Assembly (NCBI RefSeq): GCF_016919165.1
Contig: NZ_JAFFPS010000010.1
Coordinates: 1 to 64,000, forward strand
Source: Leptospira chreensis
GTDB taxonomy: Bacteria; Spirochaetota; Leptospiria; Leptospirales; Leptospiraceae
DNA length: 64,000 bases
Direction: 5' to 3'
Part shown: positions 28,412 to 36,910 of the stretch, one piece after another
How positions within the stretch are numbered: the stretch's first letter is position 1
How the letters are laid out: each line of letters begins with the position of its first letter
The notes under the pieces: model-generated
What the model was told of the DNA's origin: nothing
Seen by the model: only the letters and a program-made list of their open reading frames with translations
Databases searched by the model: none
Translations under genes and position numbers: made by a program

Positions 28412-29065
28412 CTAAGAATGATTTCTTGTTTTGCGGTTTTTTTGCCGCCATTTCCGGATCTCTTCATGATGGCCCCCAAGGAGCACATCTGGAACAGTCC
28501 AACCCATAAAATCATAGGGTTTTGTATACTGAGGGTATTCTAATTCTTCTGTTTCGTTGTGCGACTCTTCGAGAAGGCTTTCTTCTTTTCCTAAAAACCC
28601 CGGAACAAACCGAGAAAGGCAATCCGCAACAACGAGAGCAGCTAAATCCCCCGATGAAATAACATAGTTTCCAATGGCCACTTCCCTGTCAATTAAATGC
28701 TCTGTGACACGATGGTCGACCCCTTCGTAGTAGCCGGAAATAAAGGTCAAAGTCTCCGAGGACTCATAAATCTCCCGGGCCAAGGTCTGGTTGAAAAGTT
28801 CTCCCGACGGACTGAGAAGAATGACCTTTCCTTTGTTTTCGCCGAGCGATTCTAAGGCACGATAGACCGGTCCCACTTGCAAAAGCATTCCGGGACCACC
28901 TCCGTAGATGGTGTCGTCTACCTTTTGGTGTTTGTTGTCGGCAAAGTCGCGCAGGTGGACAGTGTTGATTTCCACAACACCTTGTTTGACAGCCTTACCC
29001 GGAATTCCGGTTTCAAAATAGGATGTGATTTTTTCTGGGAACAGAGTGATGAAATTAAACTTCAA
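28412..29065 (-). CDS. trmD: tRNA (guanine-37-N1)-methyltransferase TrmD
   Basis: A 217-residue SPOUT methyltransferase that makes m1G37 in tRNA and prevents frameshifting. Visible: FNFITLFPE at the start, [15 protein letters not shown], the knot region with [12 protein letters not shown] and [17 protein letters not shown], and the PQYTKP linker to the C-terminal domain. Slightly short at the C-terminus relative to E. coli TrmD. It overlaps rimM by 11 bases. Confidence 0.97.
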   Translation of the reverse strand: MKFNFITLFPEKITSYFETGIPGKAVKQGVVEINTVHLRDFADNKHQKVDDTIYGGGPGMLLQVGPVYRALESLGENKGKVILLSPSGELFNQTLAREIYESSETLTFISGYYEGVDHRVTEHLIDREVAIGNYVISSGDLAALVVADCLSRFVPGFLGKEESLLEESHNETEELEYPQYTKPYDFMGWTVPDVLLGGHHEEIRKWRQKNRKTRNHS

Positions 29066-29591
29066 ACCACTGCTCCCACTCGATGATTTCTAAAGTTTTA
29101 GATTCTAAATTCCAATTTCCCACAAACCGGTTGAGGAAGGGAATGAGGACTGTTTCTCCCTCGCCAGACTTGGGTTTCAGTTCCAAAATGGGATGGGCGG
29201 GATTGTCGATCACTTGTGTGACCGTATATTCCAGAGATGTATTGGTTTCTTTGGATATGGCAAGAAGGCCCACCAAATCCTCAGAATAGATTTCGTCAGC
29301 GTTTGGTTTGGGAAGTTCTTCTCTTTTCCATAAAAGTGAAAATCCCCGGTATTTGACAACTGCTTCGGGCGTTTCATAACCTTTCAGCTTCAGAAGGTAA
29401 TGATTTCCATTCTGTTTGATTTCTTCGATATGTATCTGGGACTGATTTCCGCGAGTGTCTTCTACGGTGCAGGTGAGCGGAGCTTTTGCGGAACTTAGGG
29501 TGTCACCTTCTGTAAACAGTTTGATGAACCCTTTGATTCCATGTGAGGATCCGATGACCCCCACTTTCACTAAACTTGGTTTAGTCGACAA
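29055..29591 (-). CDS. rimM: 16S rRNA processing protein RimM
   Basis: A 178-residue assembly factor for the 30S head that binds S19. The N-domain starts [18 protein letters not shown], and the C-terminal PRC-barrel half carries [10 protein letters not shown] and [10 protein letters not shown]. Between rpsP-khpA and trmD it has its standard place. It overlaps khpA by 11 bases. Confidence 0.95.
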   Translation of the reverse strand: MSTKPSLVKVGVIGSSHGIKGFIKLFTEGDTLSSAKAPLTCTVEDTRGNQSQIHIEEIKQNGNHYLLKLKGYETPEAVVKYRGFSLLWKREELPKPNADEIYSEDLVGLLAISKETNTSLEYTVTQVIDNPAHPILELKPKSGEGETVLIPFLNRFVGNWNLESKTLEIIEWEQWFEV

Positions 29592-29811
29592 TTTCTAAAG
29601 TATAGTTTTTACCTTGTTTGGTACCGGCGGCTTGTAACACAGTTCGTAAAGATTTCGCAATCCTTCCGTTTTTTCCGATAACCTTCCCGAGGTCTTTAGC
29701 TGCTACCCGAAGTTCGATCACTGTTTCTTCCTCTCCGGGCACTTGGTTGACTGCCACTTGTTCTGGTTGGTCAACGAGAGATGTAACGATATAACGAACT
29801 AAGGATTCCAT
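29581..29811 (-). CDS. khpA: KH-domain RNA-binding protein KhpA
   Basis: A 76-residue single KH domain of the YlqC/KhpA family. The RNA-contact loop GKNGR lies in [16 protein letters not shown], and the start [19 protein letters not shown] is typical. KhpA forms complexes with KhpB in other bacteria and influences small-RNA and cell-division phenotypes. It lies 7 bases after rpsP. Confidence 0.95.
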   Translation of the reverse strand: MESLVRYIVTSLVDQPEQVAVNQVPGEEETVIELRVAAKDLGKVIGKNGRIAKSLRTVLQAAGTKQGKNYTLEIVD

Positions 29812-29818
29812 GTATCAA

Positions 29819-30076
29819 TTAACCTTTGAATTTTGCCCAAACGTCGTCTTTTTTCAAAAGAGCAAGAACTGTATCTGTCGGTTGCGCACCTTTCTTTAAC
29901 CAAGAAATAGTTTTTTCTTCATTGAAAGTTGCTTTTTTCACAGACGAAGTTGATGGGTGAAAGTGACCAATCGCTTCAATGAACTTTCCGTCACGTGGAG
30001 CACGGATGTCAGCTGCTACGATGCGATAGTGCGGGTCTGCTTTTGTTCCCGTTCTTTGTAATCTTAATTTAACCAA
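29819..30076 (-). CDS. rpsP: 30S ribosomal protein S16
   Basis: An 85-residue S16, a primary 30S assembly protein. [19 protein letters not shown] and the following [17 protein letters not shown] block are diagnostic. It is the first gene of the rpsP-khpA-rimM-trmD-rplS-rnhB run. The promoter probably lies in the 47 bases upstream or in the preceding rpe gene. Confidence 0.98.
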   Translation of the reverse strand: MVKLRLQRTGTKADPHYRIVAADIRAPRDGKFIEAIGHFHPSTSSVKKATFNEEKTISWLKKGAQPTDTVLALLKKDDVWAKFKG

Positions 30077-30123
30077 GGAAAAATACCCCTTTTATAGCGA
30101 GTTTTTTGCATCGGGACGATCTG

Positions 30124-30786
30124 TCAAGAGCGAGTTCTTGCACTTGCTGCGAGATCCTTTAATTTTTTGCCCTGTGCATTCGGATCCCCTGTTTTATAGA
30201 GACCAGATCCCACAACTGTGATGTCCACACCGAGCCTTGCGAGCTCTTCCATATTGGATTCGTTCACACCCCCATCCACTTCCAATTCAATATTGTAAGG
30301 TTTTGTGAGTTTACGAACCGCGGCTATCTTCTCAAAACCCGATTTCACAAAGGATTGCCCGTAAAATCCAGGATCCACTGTCATGAGTAAAACAAGATCC
30401 AAATAAGGAAGGATTTGCGAAATAGATTCCGGTGGTGTTTGCGGGTTTAGAGAAACCCCCACTTTGATTCCCGCCTTTCGGATCTCTTCTGCGAGTCTCA
30501 CTGAGAAATTCGTGGTTTCGATATGAAAAGTAATACAATACGGACTTAAGTCAAAGTATTTGGGAACATGGAGTTCGGGATTACTTACCATGAGATGTAC
30601 ATCGAGTGGGATCCCCGTATGCGACTTCACTTCTTTGGTAAAGGCCTCTCCAAAGGAAATCTGAGGGACAAAGTTTCCATCCATCACATCGATATGGATG
30701 AGATCGATATTTTCCTGTTTGTATGTAGGAAGTTCCGCAGAAAGTCCTGTAAGTTTTGCAGCAAGGATTGAGGCTGAAATTTTCAT
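30124..30786 (-). CDS. rpe: Ribulose-phosphate 3-epimerase
   Basis: A 220-residue TIM-barrel epimerase of the pentose phosphate pathway that interconverts ribulose-5-phosphate and xylulose-5-phosphate. [10 protein letters not shown], the metal/catalytic [16 protein letters not shown] motif, [19 protein letters not shown] and [10 protein letters not shown] are all visible. ATG 30786 is chosen, directly after the PASTA gene stop; a start at 30825 would add 13 unlikely residues. Confidence 0.96.
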   Translation of the reverse strand: MKISASILAAKLTGLSAELPTYKQENIDLIHIDVMDGNFVPQISFGEAFTKEVKSHTGIPLDVHLMVSNPELHVPKYFDLSPYCITFHIETTNFSVRLAEEIRKAGIKVGVSLNPQTPPESISQILPYLDLVLLMTVDPGFYGQSFVKSGFEKIAAVRKLTKPYNIELEVDGGVNESNMEELARLGVDITVVGSGLYKTGDPNAQGKKLKDLAASARTRS

Positions 30787-30787
30787 C

Positions 30788-31807
30788 TTAATAAGTTCCT
30801 TTGAGTTTCCAAACCTTTGCCACACCCGTTTCCTTACCGGTTAAGGTAACCTTAACGTTTCCCGCTCGGTGGATGAGAAAACGGACTGGTTCGTCTTCTT
30901 TCAAGCTTTGGCTGATTAGAATTTCTTTTTCGACTTCCGTATCTTCGCCTGGCTTCGTGTAACTCACTTTAGCCGAATAGAGATCATCATCGTCTACTTC
31001 ATACTCAAGAAATTCATAATCTTGAACGAATGATTCGGATGGTTTTAAAAAGAAAGCACCCACTTCTGCACCCGTAGGTTTGATTTCAAAAGAAGAAACA
31101 AGGCCATGTAGGTCGCGAAACTCTGGTTTGGTGGTTTCTTTCAAACGATAGGGAATTTTTTTACGGAGTAAATAATCCACGACAAAGGGAACGGGAGTTC
31201 CCACAAACTTTGTGGAGTCTGTTGGTTCATTGACGGATTGGTTGGATATTTTTTCTGGATTGGCTTCGGTGACGAGTAAATAGATTTTCTCGCCGGAATG
31301 AGTTTCTTTTCCTGGAGCTGGAATTTGGTCAATGACGGTGTCAGCAGGTTCATCCCCAACAGCAGGCACATAAGTGATCCCACCGATTTGTAAAGGAACG
31401 TACACTTCCCCAGATAATACCTTTTCTAAAATGGCTTTGGCACGTTTTAAATCCTGACCTTTGACATCAGGGATGGCAACTCGATCAAATCCAATATTAA
31501 CTGTGAGATAAAGCTTAGATCCCGCTTCCACTTCCTTTCCAGGATCAATGGATTGCGAAAGAATGATTCCATCTGTTTTTTCAGGAATTCTTTGTGTTTC
31601 CAAACGAACTTTGAGTTGGAGTCTTTGGAGTTCATTATGAACCTCAATGTAGTTTTTTCCAATCACATAAGGCATCATTACCTTTTGTTCTTCTTTGGTT
31701 CGAACTACGACCACAAGGAAGGCTGCCACAAAAAAAACAAGGAGCCCTAAACCAACAAATAGAACATAACCACTGTAAGGTAGGATTTTTAGAAACTTTT
31801 CTTTCAC
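30788..31807 (-). CDS. Membrane-anchored PASTA-domain protein
   Basis: A 339-residue protein with one N-terminal membrane segment (about 15-37) and extracytoplasmic PASTA repeats: [38 protein letters not shown] and a third diverged unit around [15 protein letters not shown] domains usually sense peptidoglycan fragments or guide cell-wall enzymes. No kinase or penicillin-binding domain is attached, and none is encoded next to it. It overlaps fmt by four bases. Confidence 0.9.
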   Translation of the reverse strand: MKEKFLKILPYSGYVLFVGLGLLVFFVAAFLVVVVRTKEEQKVMMPYVIGKNYIEVHNELQRLQLKVRLETQRIPEKTDGIILSQSIDPGKEVEAGSKLYLTVNIGFDRVAIPDVKGQDLKRAKAILEKVLSGEVYVPLQIGGITYVPAVGDEPADTVIDQIPAPGKETHSGEKIYLLVTEANPEKISNQSVNEPTDSTKFVGTPVPFVVDYLLRKKIPYRLKETTKPEFRDLHGLVSSFEIKPTGAEVGAFFLKPSESFVQDYEFLEYEVDDDDLYSAKVSYTKPGEDTEVEKEILISQSLKEDEPVRFLIHRAGNVKVTLTGKETGVAKVWKLKGTY

Positions 31808-32772
31808 GTAAATGATTCTCCGGCTAAAACCCGTGCCCCATTGAAAAACTCAAATCCTTTCATGGGTTTTTTCCCTTCGGGTTGTAAGGTGTCTATACCA
31901 AGCAGGTTTCCGTCTCCACAGAGGCAGAAAAGTCTTTTTTTCTGGTATAGGAAAAAGGAACCGGGAGCAAGCCCGTCCGGTATGGGAATGGGTACTGGCT
32001 CGGAATCCGGCAAAACTGAGGAAAAGAGGATGAGTTTTTTTCCCCGAAACTCGGTCACAGCCAAAGGATCAGGATAGAGCGCACGGATGCGGTTGTGGAT
32101 TTTCTTTGCCGGTTCTGTCCATTGGATCGGACGGTCACTTGCGGTGATCTTTTTGCAATGCGTGGCTTCGCTTCCATTTTGCGGACTTGATTTCCATTGG
32201 GTATTTGTGGATTCCAATTCCCGTAACAAACGAATCAGCTCCACCGCTCCCTCGTTCGTGATGGATTGCAAAAGAGAAGCCGTCGTTTCCAAAGGGCCCA
32301 CAGACCAAGATTTCTGCGAGATGATATCCCCCGAATCCACTTCCTTGGCTAAGTACTGAATCGTAAATCCAGAACTCTCCTCTCCACTGAAAAGAAAACT
32401 TTGGACGGGAGAGGCGCCACGGTATTTCGGTAAGAGACTTCCATGGAGATTGATGCTACCAAACTTAGGATCCTGGAATACAATTTCTGGAACAATGGAC
32501 CCATAGGCATAGACAATATGAACGGGAGATCCGTAAGATAAAATTTGTTTTTGGGCCTCTTCATCCGTTCTTAGTTTCGGGGATTGGATGACGGGGATTC
32601 CTTTGGTGAGTGCCAATTCTTTTACAGGAGTGGGCGTGATGATTTGTTTTCGTCCCACGGGTTTGTCAATGTTTGTGACAACAAAATCCACTGTGATTCC
32701 CGCATCCAGCAAAAGGGAAAGTAATTCTTTAGAATGTTCGGGGGATCCAAAGTATCCAATCGAAAGTTTCAT
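31804..32772 (-). CDS. fmt: Methionyl-tRNA formyltransferase
   Basis: A 322-residue enzyme that formylates initiator Met-tRNA. IGYFGSPEHSKELL begins the Rossmann-like domain; the catalytic loop INLHGSLLPKYRGASPVQ has the conserved Asn and His, and EVDSGDII carries the catalytic Asp. The C-terminal tRNA-binding OB domain follows (IHNRIRALYPDP). Neighbour priA is 11 bases upstream, an order seen in many bacteria. Confidence 0.97.
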   Translation of the reverse strand: MKLSIGYFGSPEHSKELLSLLLDAGITVDFVVTNIDKPVGRKQIITPTPVKELALTKGIPVIQSPKLRTDEEAQKQILSYGSPVHIVYAYGSIVPEIVFQDPKFGSINLHGSLLPKYRGASPVQSFLFSGEESSGFTIQYLAKEVDSGDIISQKSWSVGPLETTASLLQSITNEGAVELIRLLRELESTNTQWKSSPQNGSEATHCKKITASDRPIQWTEPAKKIHNRIRALYPDPLAVTEFRGKKLILFSSVLPDSEPVPIPIPDGLAPGSFFLYQKKRLFCLCGDGNLLGIDTLQPEGKKPMKGFEFFNGARVLAGESFT

Positions 32773-32783
32773 AGTATTTCCTA

Positions 32784-34736
32784 TTATACAAGTTCCAGAG
32801 GATCCAAATCGTATTCAATATAACATTTGGAATCGACTTTAAATTTTGATTTTGTTTCGCGTAAAAGATTTCGTAAGGTAGTGATGGATTTTGATTTTAA
32901 TAAAATATGATACCTATAGTTATTATCTATTTTGTAAAAAGGGCATTGGCTTGGTCCGAGGAGATTTACCGATTCATCCATTTTTTCTTTTAAGTTTTCC
33001 GCATACAGAACGGATTGTTTGTTTGCGATTTCTTCGTATTTGGAACGAAAAACAAGTCTCGCCAAACGAGAAAAAGGTGGGTAAAACATATCCCTTCGAA
33101 AGTTTAGTTCCCATTCAAAAAAAGCAGGATAGTTTTGTTCCATGGCCATCTTTAACACGGGATGTTCGGGATCATTCGATTGGATGAGAACCTCTCCTCT
33201 TTTTTCTCCCCTGCCCGCCCGACCAGCAACTTGTGAAATGAGAGAATAAGTTCTTTCACTACTGCGAAAATCAGGAACCCCGAGTCCATGGTTGGCATTG
33301 AGAATTCCCACAAGGGTGACATTGGCATAATCCAAACCTTTGGCGATCATTTGGGTTCCGGTAAGAATATCCAAATTTCCTTCCCCTAACTTCTCGAGTA
33401 CATCACGAGTGACCTCTTTGTTTTTCGAACTGTCCTGATCCAATCGTTCGATCCTAGCTTTTGGAAAATGAGAAAGTAAATACTCTTCTAATTTTTGTGT
33501 TCCCGCTCCAAAAAGATCCAAGTCTTCCCCATGAATTGCTTTGAGACTTTGTAAACTAGATTTATAACCACAAAGATGGCAACGAACCGTTTTGTCAGAA
33601 TGATAACAAAGAGTCGCAGTGCATTTGGGACAATGGATGAATTCTTTTGTGGTAGTGGAATAAATGAACGGATTGTACCCTCGCCGGTTGAGAAGGATGA
33701 TGGTTTGCTCTTCTTTTCTTAACCTGTCGGCAATTTTAAACTGCAAGTCCCCGGAAAGAAGGTCACTATCTTCCTTTTTATCTGTAATTTCTACAGTAGG
33801 AAGTGAGGCATGGGGATTGGCTCTTTCTTTCAGTTCCGAATAGCCAATTTGTCCAGCTTTTGCAAGGTAATAAATTTCCACACTCGGAGTTGCTGAACCT
33901 AACAAAAGTTTACCGTTTGTTTTCAAAATTCGTTGTAAGGCAACTTGGCGGACATGGTACCGAGGAGAGCCATGTTCTTTATAAGAGCCGTCATGTTCTT
34001 CATCTAAAATAATTAAAGAGATATCAGACAAAGGGGCAAATACTGCCGAACGAGTCCCGATACAAATCCGTTTCTTTCCTTCCTTTAAATCTAAGTAGTT
34101 CTGAAATTTTTCGGAGGTTCGTAGATGCGAATGTAATACTGCCACTTGCCCCGGAAAAATCCGTTCAATCCTTGCAATCGTGGGATAGGTCAAAGAAATC
34201 TCCGGTACAAGAAAAATCACGGAACCTTTTTGCTTTTGCAAAACCTCTGCCATCAGATGTAGATACACTTCTGTTTTTCCGCTTCCCGTAATTCCATATA
34301 ACAAATGTGTGTTGGATTTGGAACCTGTTTTGATTTCTTCTAGGGCTTTGTTTTGGGAAACATTCAAAGGATGTAATAACTCAGTATGGATTTGGACCGG
34401 GGATGGATTTTGTTTTTTTCGTTTTTTTCCTTTCGGAACCATCAAAAACAAAGCTTCACCGAGAGACGACAAATAGGAATCGGCCATCCACTGCGCTAGA
34501 TCCAATTGTTCTTCGGTAAGCACCGGTTCCGAATCAATGGACTTTAGAATCGAAAGCGTTTCGTAATTAGGTTCATTCGAATGAATCCCTGTCACAACCC
34601 CTTCCCATTCCTTTCCATTCAGAGGAACAAGCACCCGAACTCCCCGCTCCAAATTCTCTATCTCTTGTGGGATTTCATAGGTAAGAGTTCCACTTTCCCA
34701 AGATAGATTGAGGGCAACTTCCGCGTACTGGATCAT
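32784..34736 (-). CDS. priA: Primosomal replication-restart helicase PriA
   Basis: A 650-residue superfamily 2 helicase that restarts stalled forks. Walker A GITGSGKTEVYLHL, the DEEH box (LDEEHDGSYKE), GSATPS, NRRGYNP, GTQMIAKGLD and the final helicase motif QVAGRAGRGEKRG are intact. The zinc region is unusual: only CPKC (369-372) and CHLC (386-389) remain, while the first and last CxxC pairs of canonical PriA are replaced by STTTKEF and KAIHGEDL. So one of two zinc sites is lost. The protein is shorter than E. coli PriA (732). Confidence 0.96.
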   Translation of the reverse strand: MIQYAEVALNLSWESGTLTYEIPQEIENLERGVRVLVPLNGKEWEGVVTGIHSNEPNYETLSILKSIDSEPVLTEEQLDLAQWMADSYLSSLGEALFLMVPKGKKRKKQNPSPVQIHTELLHPLNVSQNKALEEIKTGSKSNTHLLYGITGSGKTEVYLHLMAEVLQKQKGSVIFLVPEISLTYPTIARIERIFPGQVAVLHSHLRTSEKFQNYLDLKEGKKRICIGTRSAVFAPLSDISLIILDEEHDGSYKEHGSPRYHVRQVALQRILKTNGKLLLGSATPSVEIYYLAKAGQIGYSELKERANPHASLPTVEITDKKEDSDLLSGDLQFKIADRLRKEEQTIILLNRRGYNPFIYSTTTKEFIHCPKCTATLCYHSDKTVRCHLCGYKSSLQSLKAIHGEDLDLFGAGTQKLEEYLLSHFPKARIERLDQDSSKNKEVTRDVLEKLGEGNLDILTGTQMIAKGLDYANVTLVGILNANHGLGVPDFRSSERTYSLISQVAGRAGRGEKRGEVLIQSNDPEHPVLKMAMEQNYPAFFEWELNFRRDMFYPPFSRLARLVFRSKYEEIANKQSVLYAENLKEKMDESVNLLGPSQCPFYKIDNNYRYHILLKSKSITTLRNLLRETKSKFKVDSKCYIEYDLDPLELV

Positions 34737-34737
34737 A

Positions 34738-35556
34738 CTAGAGATAAGGTTTTAGAAGTGATAGATGGGAAATAAAACTTTCTTCCAAGTCTTGTTTTTC
34801 CTTTCCGTATTGGAAAAGATTGGTTTCGGAATCGGATTTTTTTGCCTTTTCTCCTAGAAAAACAAGGGCTTCCGGAGATCTCGTAGTGACAATCGGAATA
34901 GAAAGGCCAGATAAATCCCACTGGATTTCTTTTCCTAAAAGTTCTTTTGCTTTTTCGGCTCCAAACAAAAGTTTTGCGGAAGATCCGAGAATCACGATCA
35001 TTTTGATTCCGTATTCCTCGACAGTTTCCTTAACATGAAATTTACAGTTTTCTACCCGAGTGGTCCAATCTGTTTCTTTGGAATCTGTATGAGAAAATGT
35101 ACAAGCCGGGTATTCTTGGTAAAAAAATTCTTCAAAGGAAAACCCAAATACTTTTTGTACGAGTTCTCCCCAACTTGACTCCGTTAGTTTGTCTTTGAAA
35201 ATTTGGTTGGGTTTTGTTTTCGTAAATGGTTTTTCTTTGGGATTTGTGGCCCCCGTATAGTGGAGAACAAGGACTGGTTTTCTTCCTTTGTGTAAAAATT
35301 GACGGACCCCACTGAGTTTCCCCTGACAAAAAGTACAAGAAAAATTGACTAAGTCTTTATTCTTTCTTTGGTTTTCTTTTTGTTGTTTTTTCTGGATTTC
35401 TAAAGATTCGGGAACTTTCGATTTCCAAGGAAATCCATAATCATTCGGATCCTTCTCTTCCTGGAATCTATATACAGAAACAGATTTATTTTGAATTAAA
35501 AACCGAGCCTCTGTTAGAATGTCAGTAAAGCGTTCTAAAATTGATTTTTGATCCAT
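34738..35556 (-). CDS. Divergent uracil-DNA-glycosylase-superfamily protein with probable FeS cluster
   Basis: A 272-residue protein. The second half (KFHVKETVEEYGIKMIVILGSSA) matches the late strand-helix block of family 4 UDGs, and four Cys are spaced like their [4Fe-4S] ligands: 74 and 77 (CTFC), 152 and 171. The catalytic motif A (GEGPG) is not recognisable; HYTGATNPK stands at that place, so base-excision activity is doubtful. The first 70 residues are charged. It begins one base after the ntrX-like gene and ends one base before priA. It may be a repair or replication accessory. Confidence 0.65.
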   Translation of the reverse strand: MDQKSILERFTDILTEARFLIQNKSVSVYRFQEEKDPNDYGFPWKSKVPESLEIQKKQQKENQRKNKDLVNFSCTFCQGKLSGVRQFLHKGRKPVLVLHYTGATNPKEKPFTKTKPNQIFKDKLTESSWGELVQKVFGFSFEEFFYQEYPACTFSHTDSKETDWTTRVENCKFHVKETVEEYGIKMIVILGSSAKLLFGAEKAKELLGKEIQWDLSGLSIPIVTTRSPEALVFLGEKAKKSDSETNLFQYGKEKQDLEESFISHLSLLKPYL

Positions 35557-35557
35557 A

Positions 35558-36910
35558 CTAACCTTCGTTCAACTGATCCATAGAAATATTTAAGGAACGT
35601 AATTTTCTGTATAAATGTGTACGTTCAATTCCCAAAGCTTTGGATGCCCTCGTCACATTTCCCTCACAAATTTGTAAAGTTTTGATGATGTATTGGCGTT
35701 CAAATTCTTCTTTGGCATGTTTCAAATCCCCACGGGCCACCATCTCATTGGCTTTTTTGAATCCATGTAAGGCTTCCTTTACATCCTTGGCTCGGATCGT
35801 TTCGCCTGGAACGAGAATACTGAGTCGTTCTAAGATATTTCCAAGTTCTCTGACATTTCCTGGCCAAAAATGTGTATTCAACGCGTCGAGACCTTCCCGA
35901 TCAATCGTTTTGGGAGAAAGATTGTTTTCCTGAATCGATTTTTTTAAATAGTATTCAGCTAACAAAGGTATATCCTGATTTCTCTCTCTGAGCGGGGGAA
36001 GTTCCAAGGGAATGACACTGAGTGCATAATATAAATCTTCTCGAAACCGACCTTCGCGAATGGCTTCTTCCACATTGGAATTGGTGGCAGCAATGACTCG
36101 GACATCCACCGGCACATTTTCTTTCCCATTCACTCGGTCTAACTTTTGTTCGAGGATAACTTTTAATACTTTTGATTGCAGAGCGGGACTTATGTCACAG
36201 ACCTCATCTAAAAATAGAGTTCCATTTTGGGCGGCTTCCCATTTCCCAATTTTGATTTCATTTGGTTCACTTGTTCCGAGAGTTTCCAACCCAAATAACT
36301 CTTGTTCTAAGATATCTTCTGCATACTCAGCACAATTGAACTCAATGTATGGTTCTTTTTTTCTTTTTGAGTTTTGATGGATGGCTCTGGCGGTAAGTTC
36401 CTTACCTGTTCCATTTTCACCAAATAGGAAAACACGAGCATTGGTTTGTGCGGCCTGAAAAATAGCAAATTTAAGTCTTTTAATAGAAGAAGACTCCCCT
36501 AAAATCTCATCCACTTCTAATTGGAATTCTGGAATTTCACTGTCCTTCGTTTTTTCTAATGAGGATTCAATCGTTTGGATGACTTTCTCAATCGAAAGTG
36601 GTTTTTCCAAAAAGTCTACGGCTCCTTTTTTGGTGGCATTGACCGCAAGTTCTATCGTTCCATGTCCCGAAATCATTACAATGGGTAGACCAGGATACAG
36701 TTTTTTGCACTCACCGAGAATCGTCAGTCCGTCTTCTTTCCCCACCCATACATCGAGTAATACAAGAGAAGGCCTCTCCTTAGATAAAGCTTTGAGTAAA
36801 GCTTTCCCGTTGGCAAAATCTTCCACAGAATAATCTTCATCCTCCAAAATTACCCGTAAGGATTTTCGAATTTCTGTTTCATCATCTAAAATGTAGATTA
36901 GCTTTTGCAT
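35558..36910 (-). CDS. NtrX-like response regulator lacking GAFTGA
   Basis: A 450-residue regulator: receiver domain (Asp53 phospho-acceptor in LVLLDVW, Lys103), AAA+ domain (Walker A GENGTGKE about 164-171, Walker B GTLFLDEV) and a Fis-type DNA-binding helix at the C-terminus (NVTRASKALGIERTHLYRKL). Between ELFG and GKWE the sigma-54 contact loop has the right length, but GAFTGA is LGTSEP (211-216). It therefore probably does not activate sigma-54 promoters and may work as repressor or on sigma-70, as some NtrX proteins do. Its ATG overlaps the kinase stop. Confidence 0.92.
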   Translation of the reverse strand: MQKLIYILDDETEIRKSLRVILEDEDYSVEDFANGKALLKALSKERPSLVLLDVWVGKEDGLTILGECKKLYPGLPIVMISGHGTIELAVNATKKGAVDFLEKPLSIEKVIQTIESSLEKTKDSEIPEFQLEVDEILGESSSIKRLKFAIFQAAQTNARVFLFGENGTGKELTARAIHQNSKRKKEPYIEFNCAEYAEDILEQELFGLETLGTSEPNEIKIGKWEAAQNGTLFLDEVCDISPALQSKVLKVILEQKLDRVNGKENVPVDVRVIAATNSNVEEAIREGRFREDLYYALSVIPLELPPLRERNQDIPLLAEYYLKKSIQENNLSPKTIDREGLDALNTHFWPGNVRELGNILERLSILVPGETIRAKDVKEALHGFKKANEMVARGDLKHAKEEFERQYIIKTLQICEGNVTRASKALGIERTHLYRKLRSLNISMDQLNEG

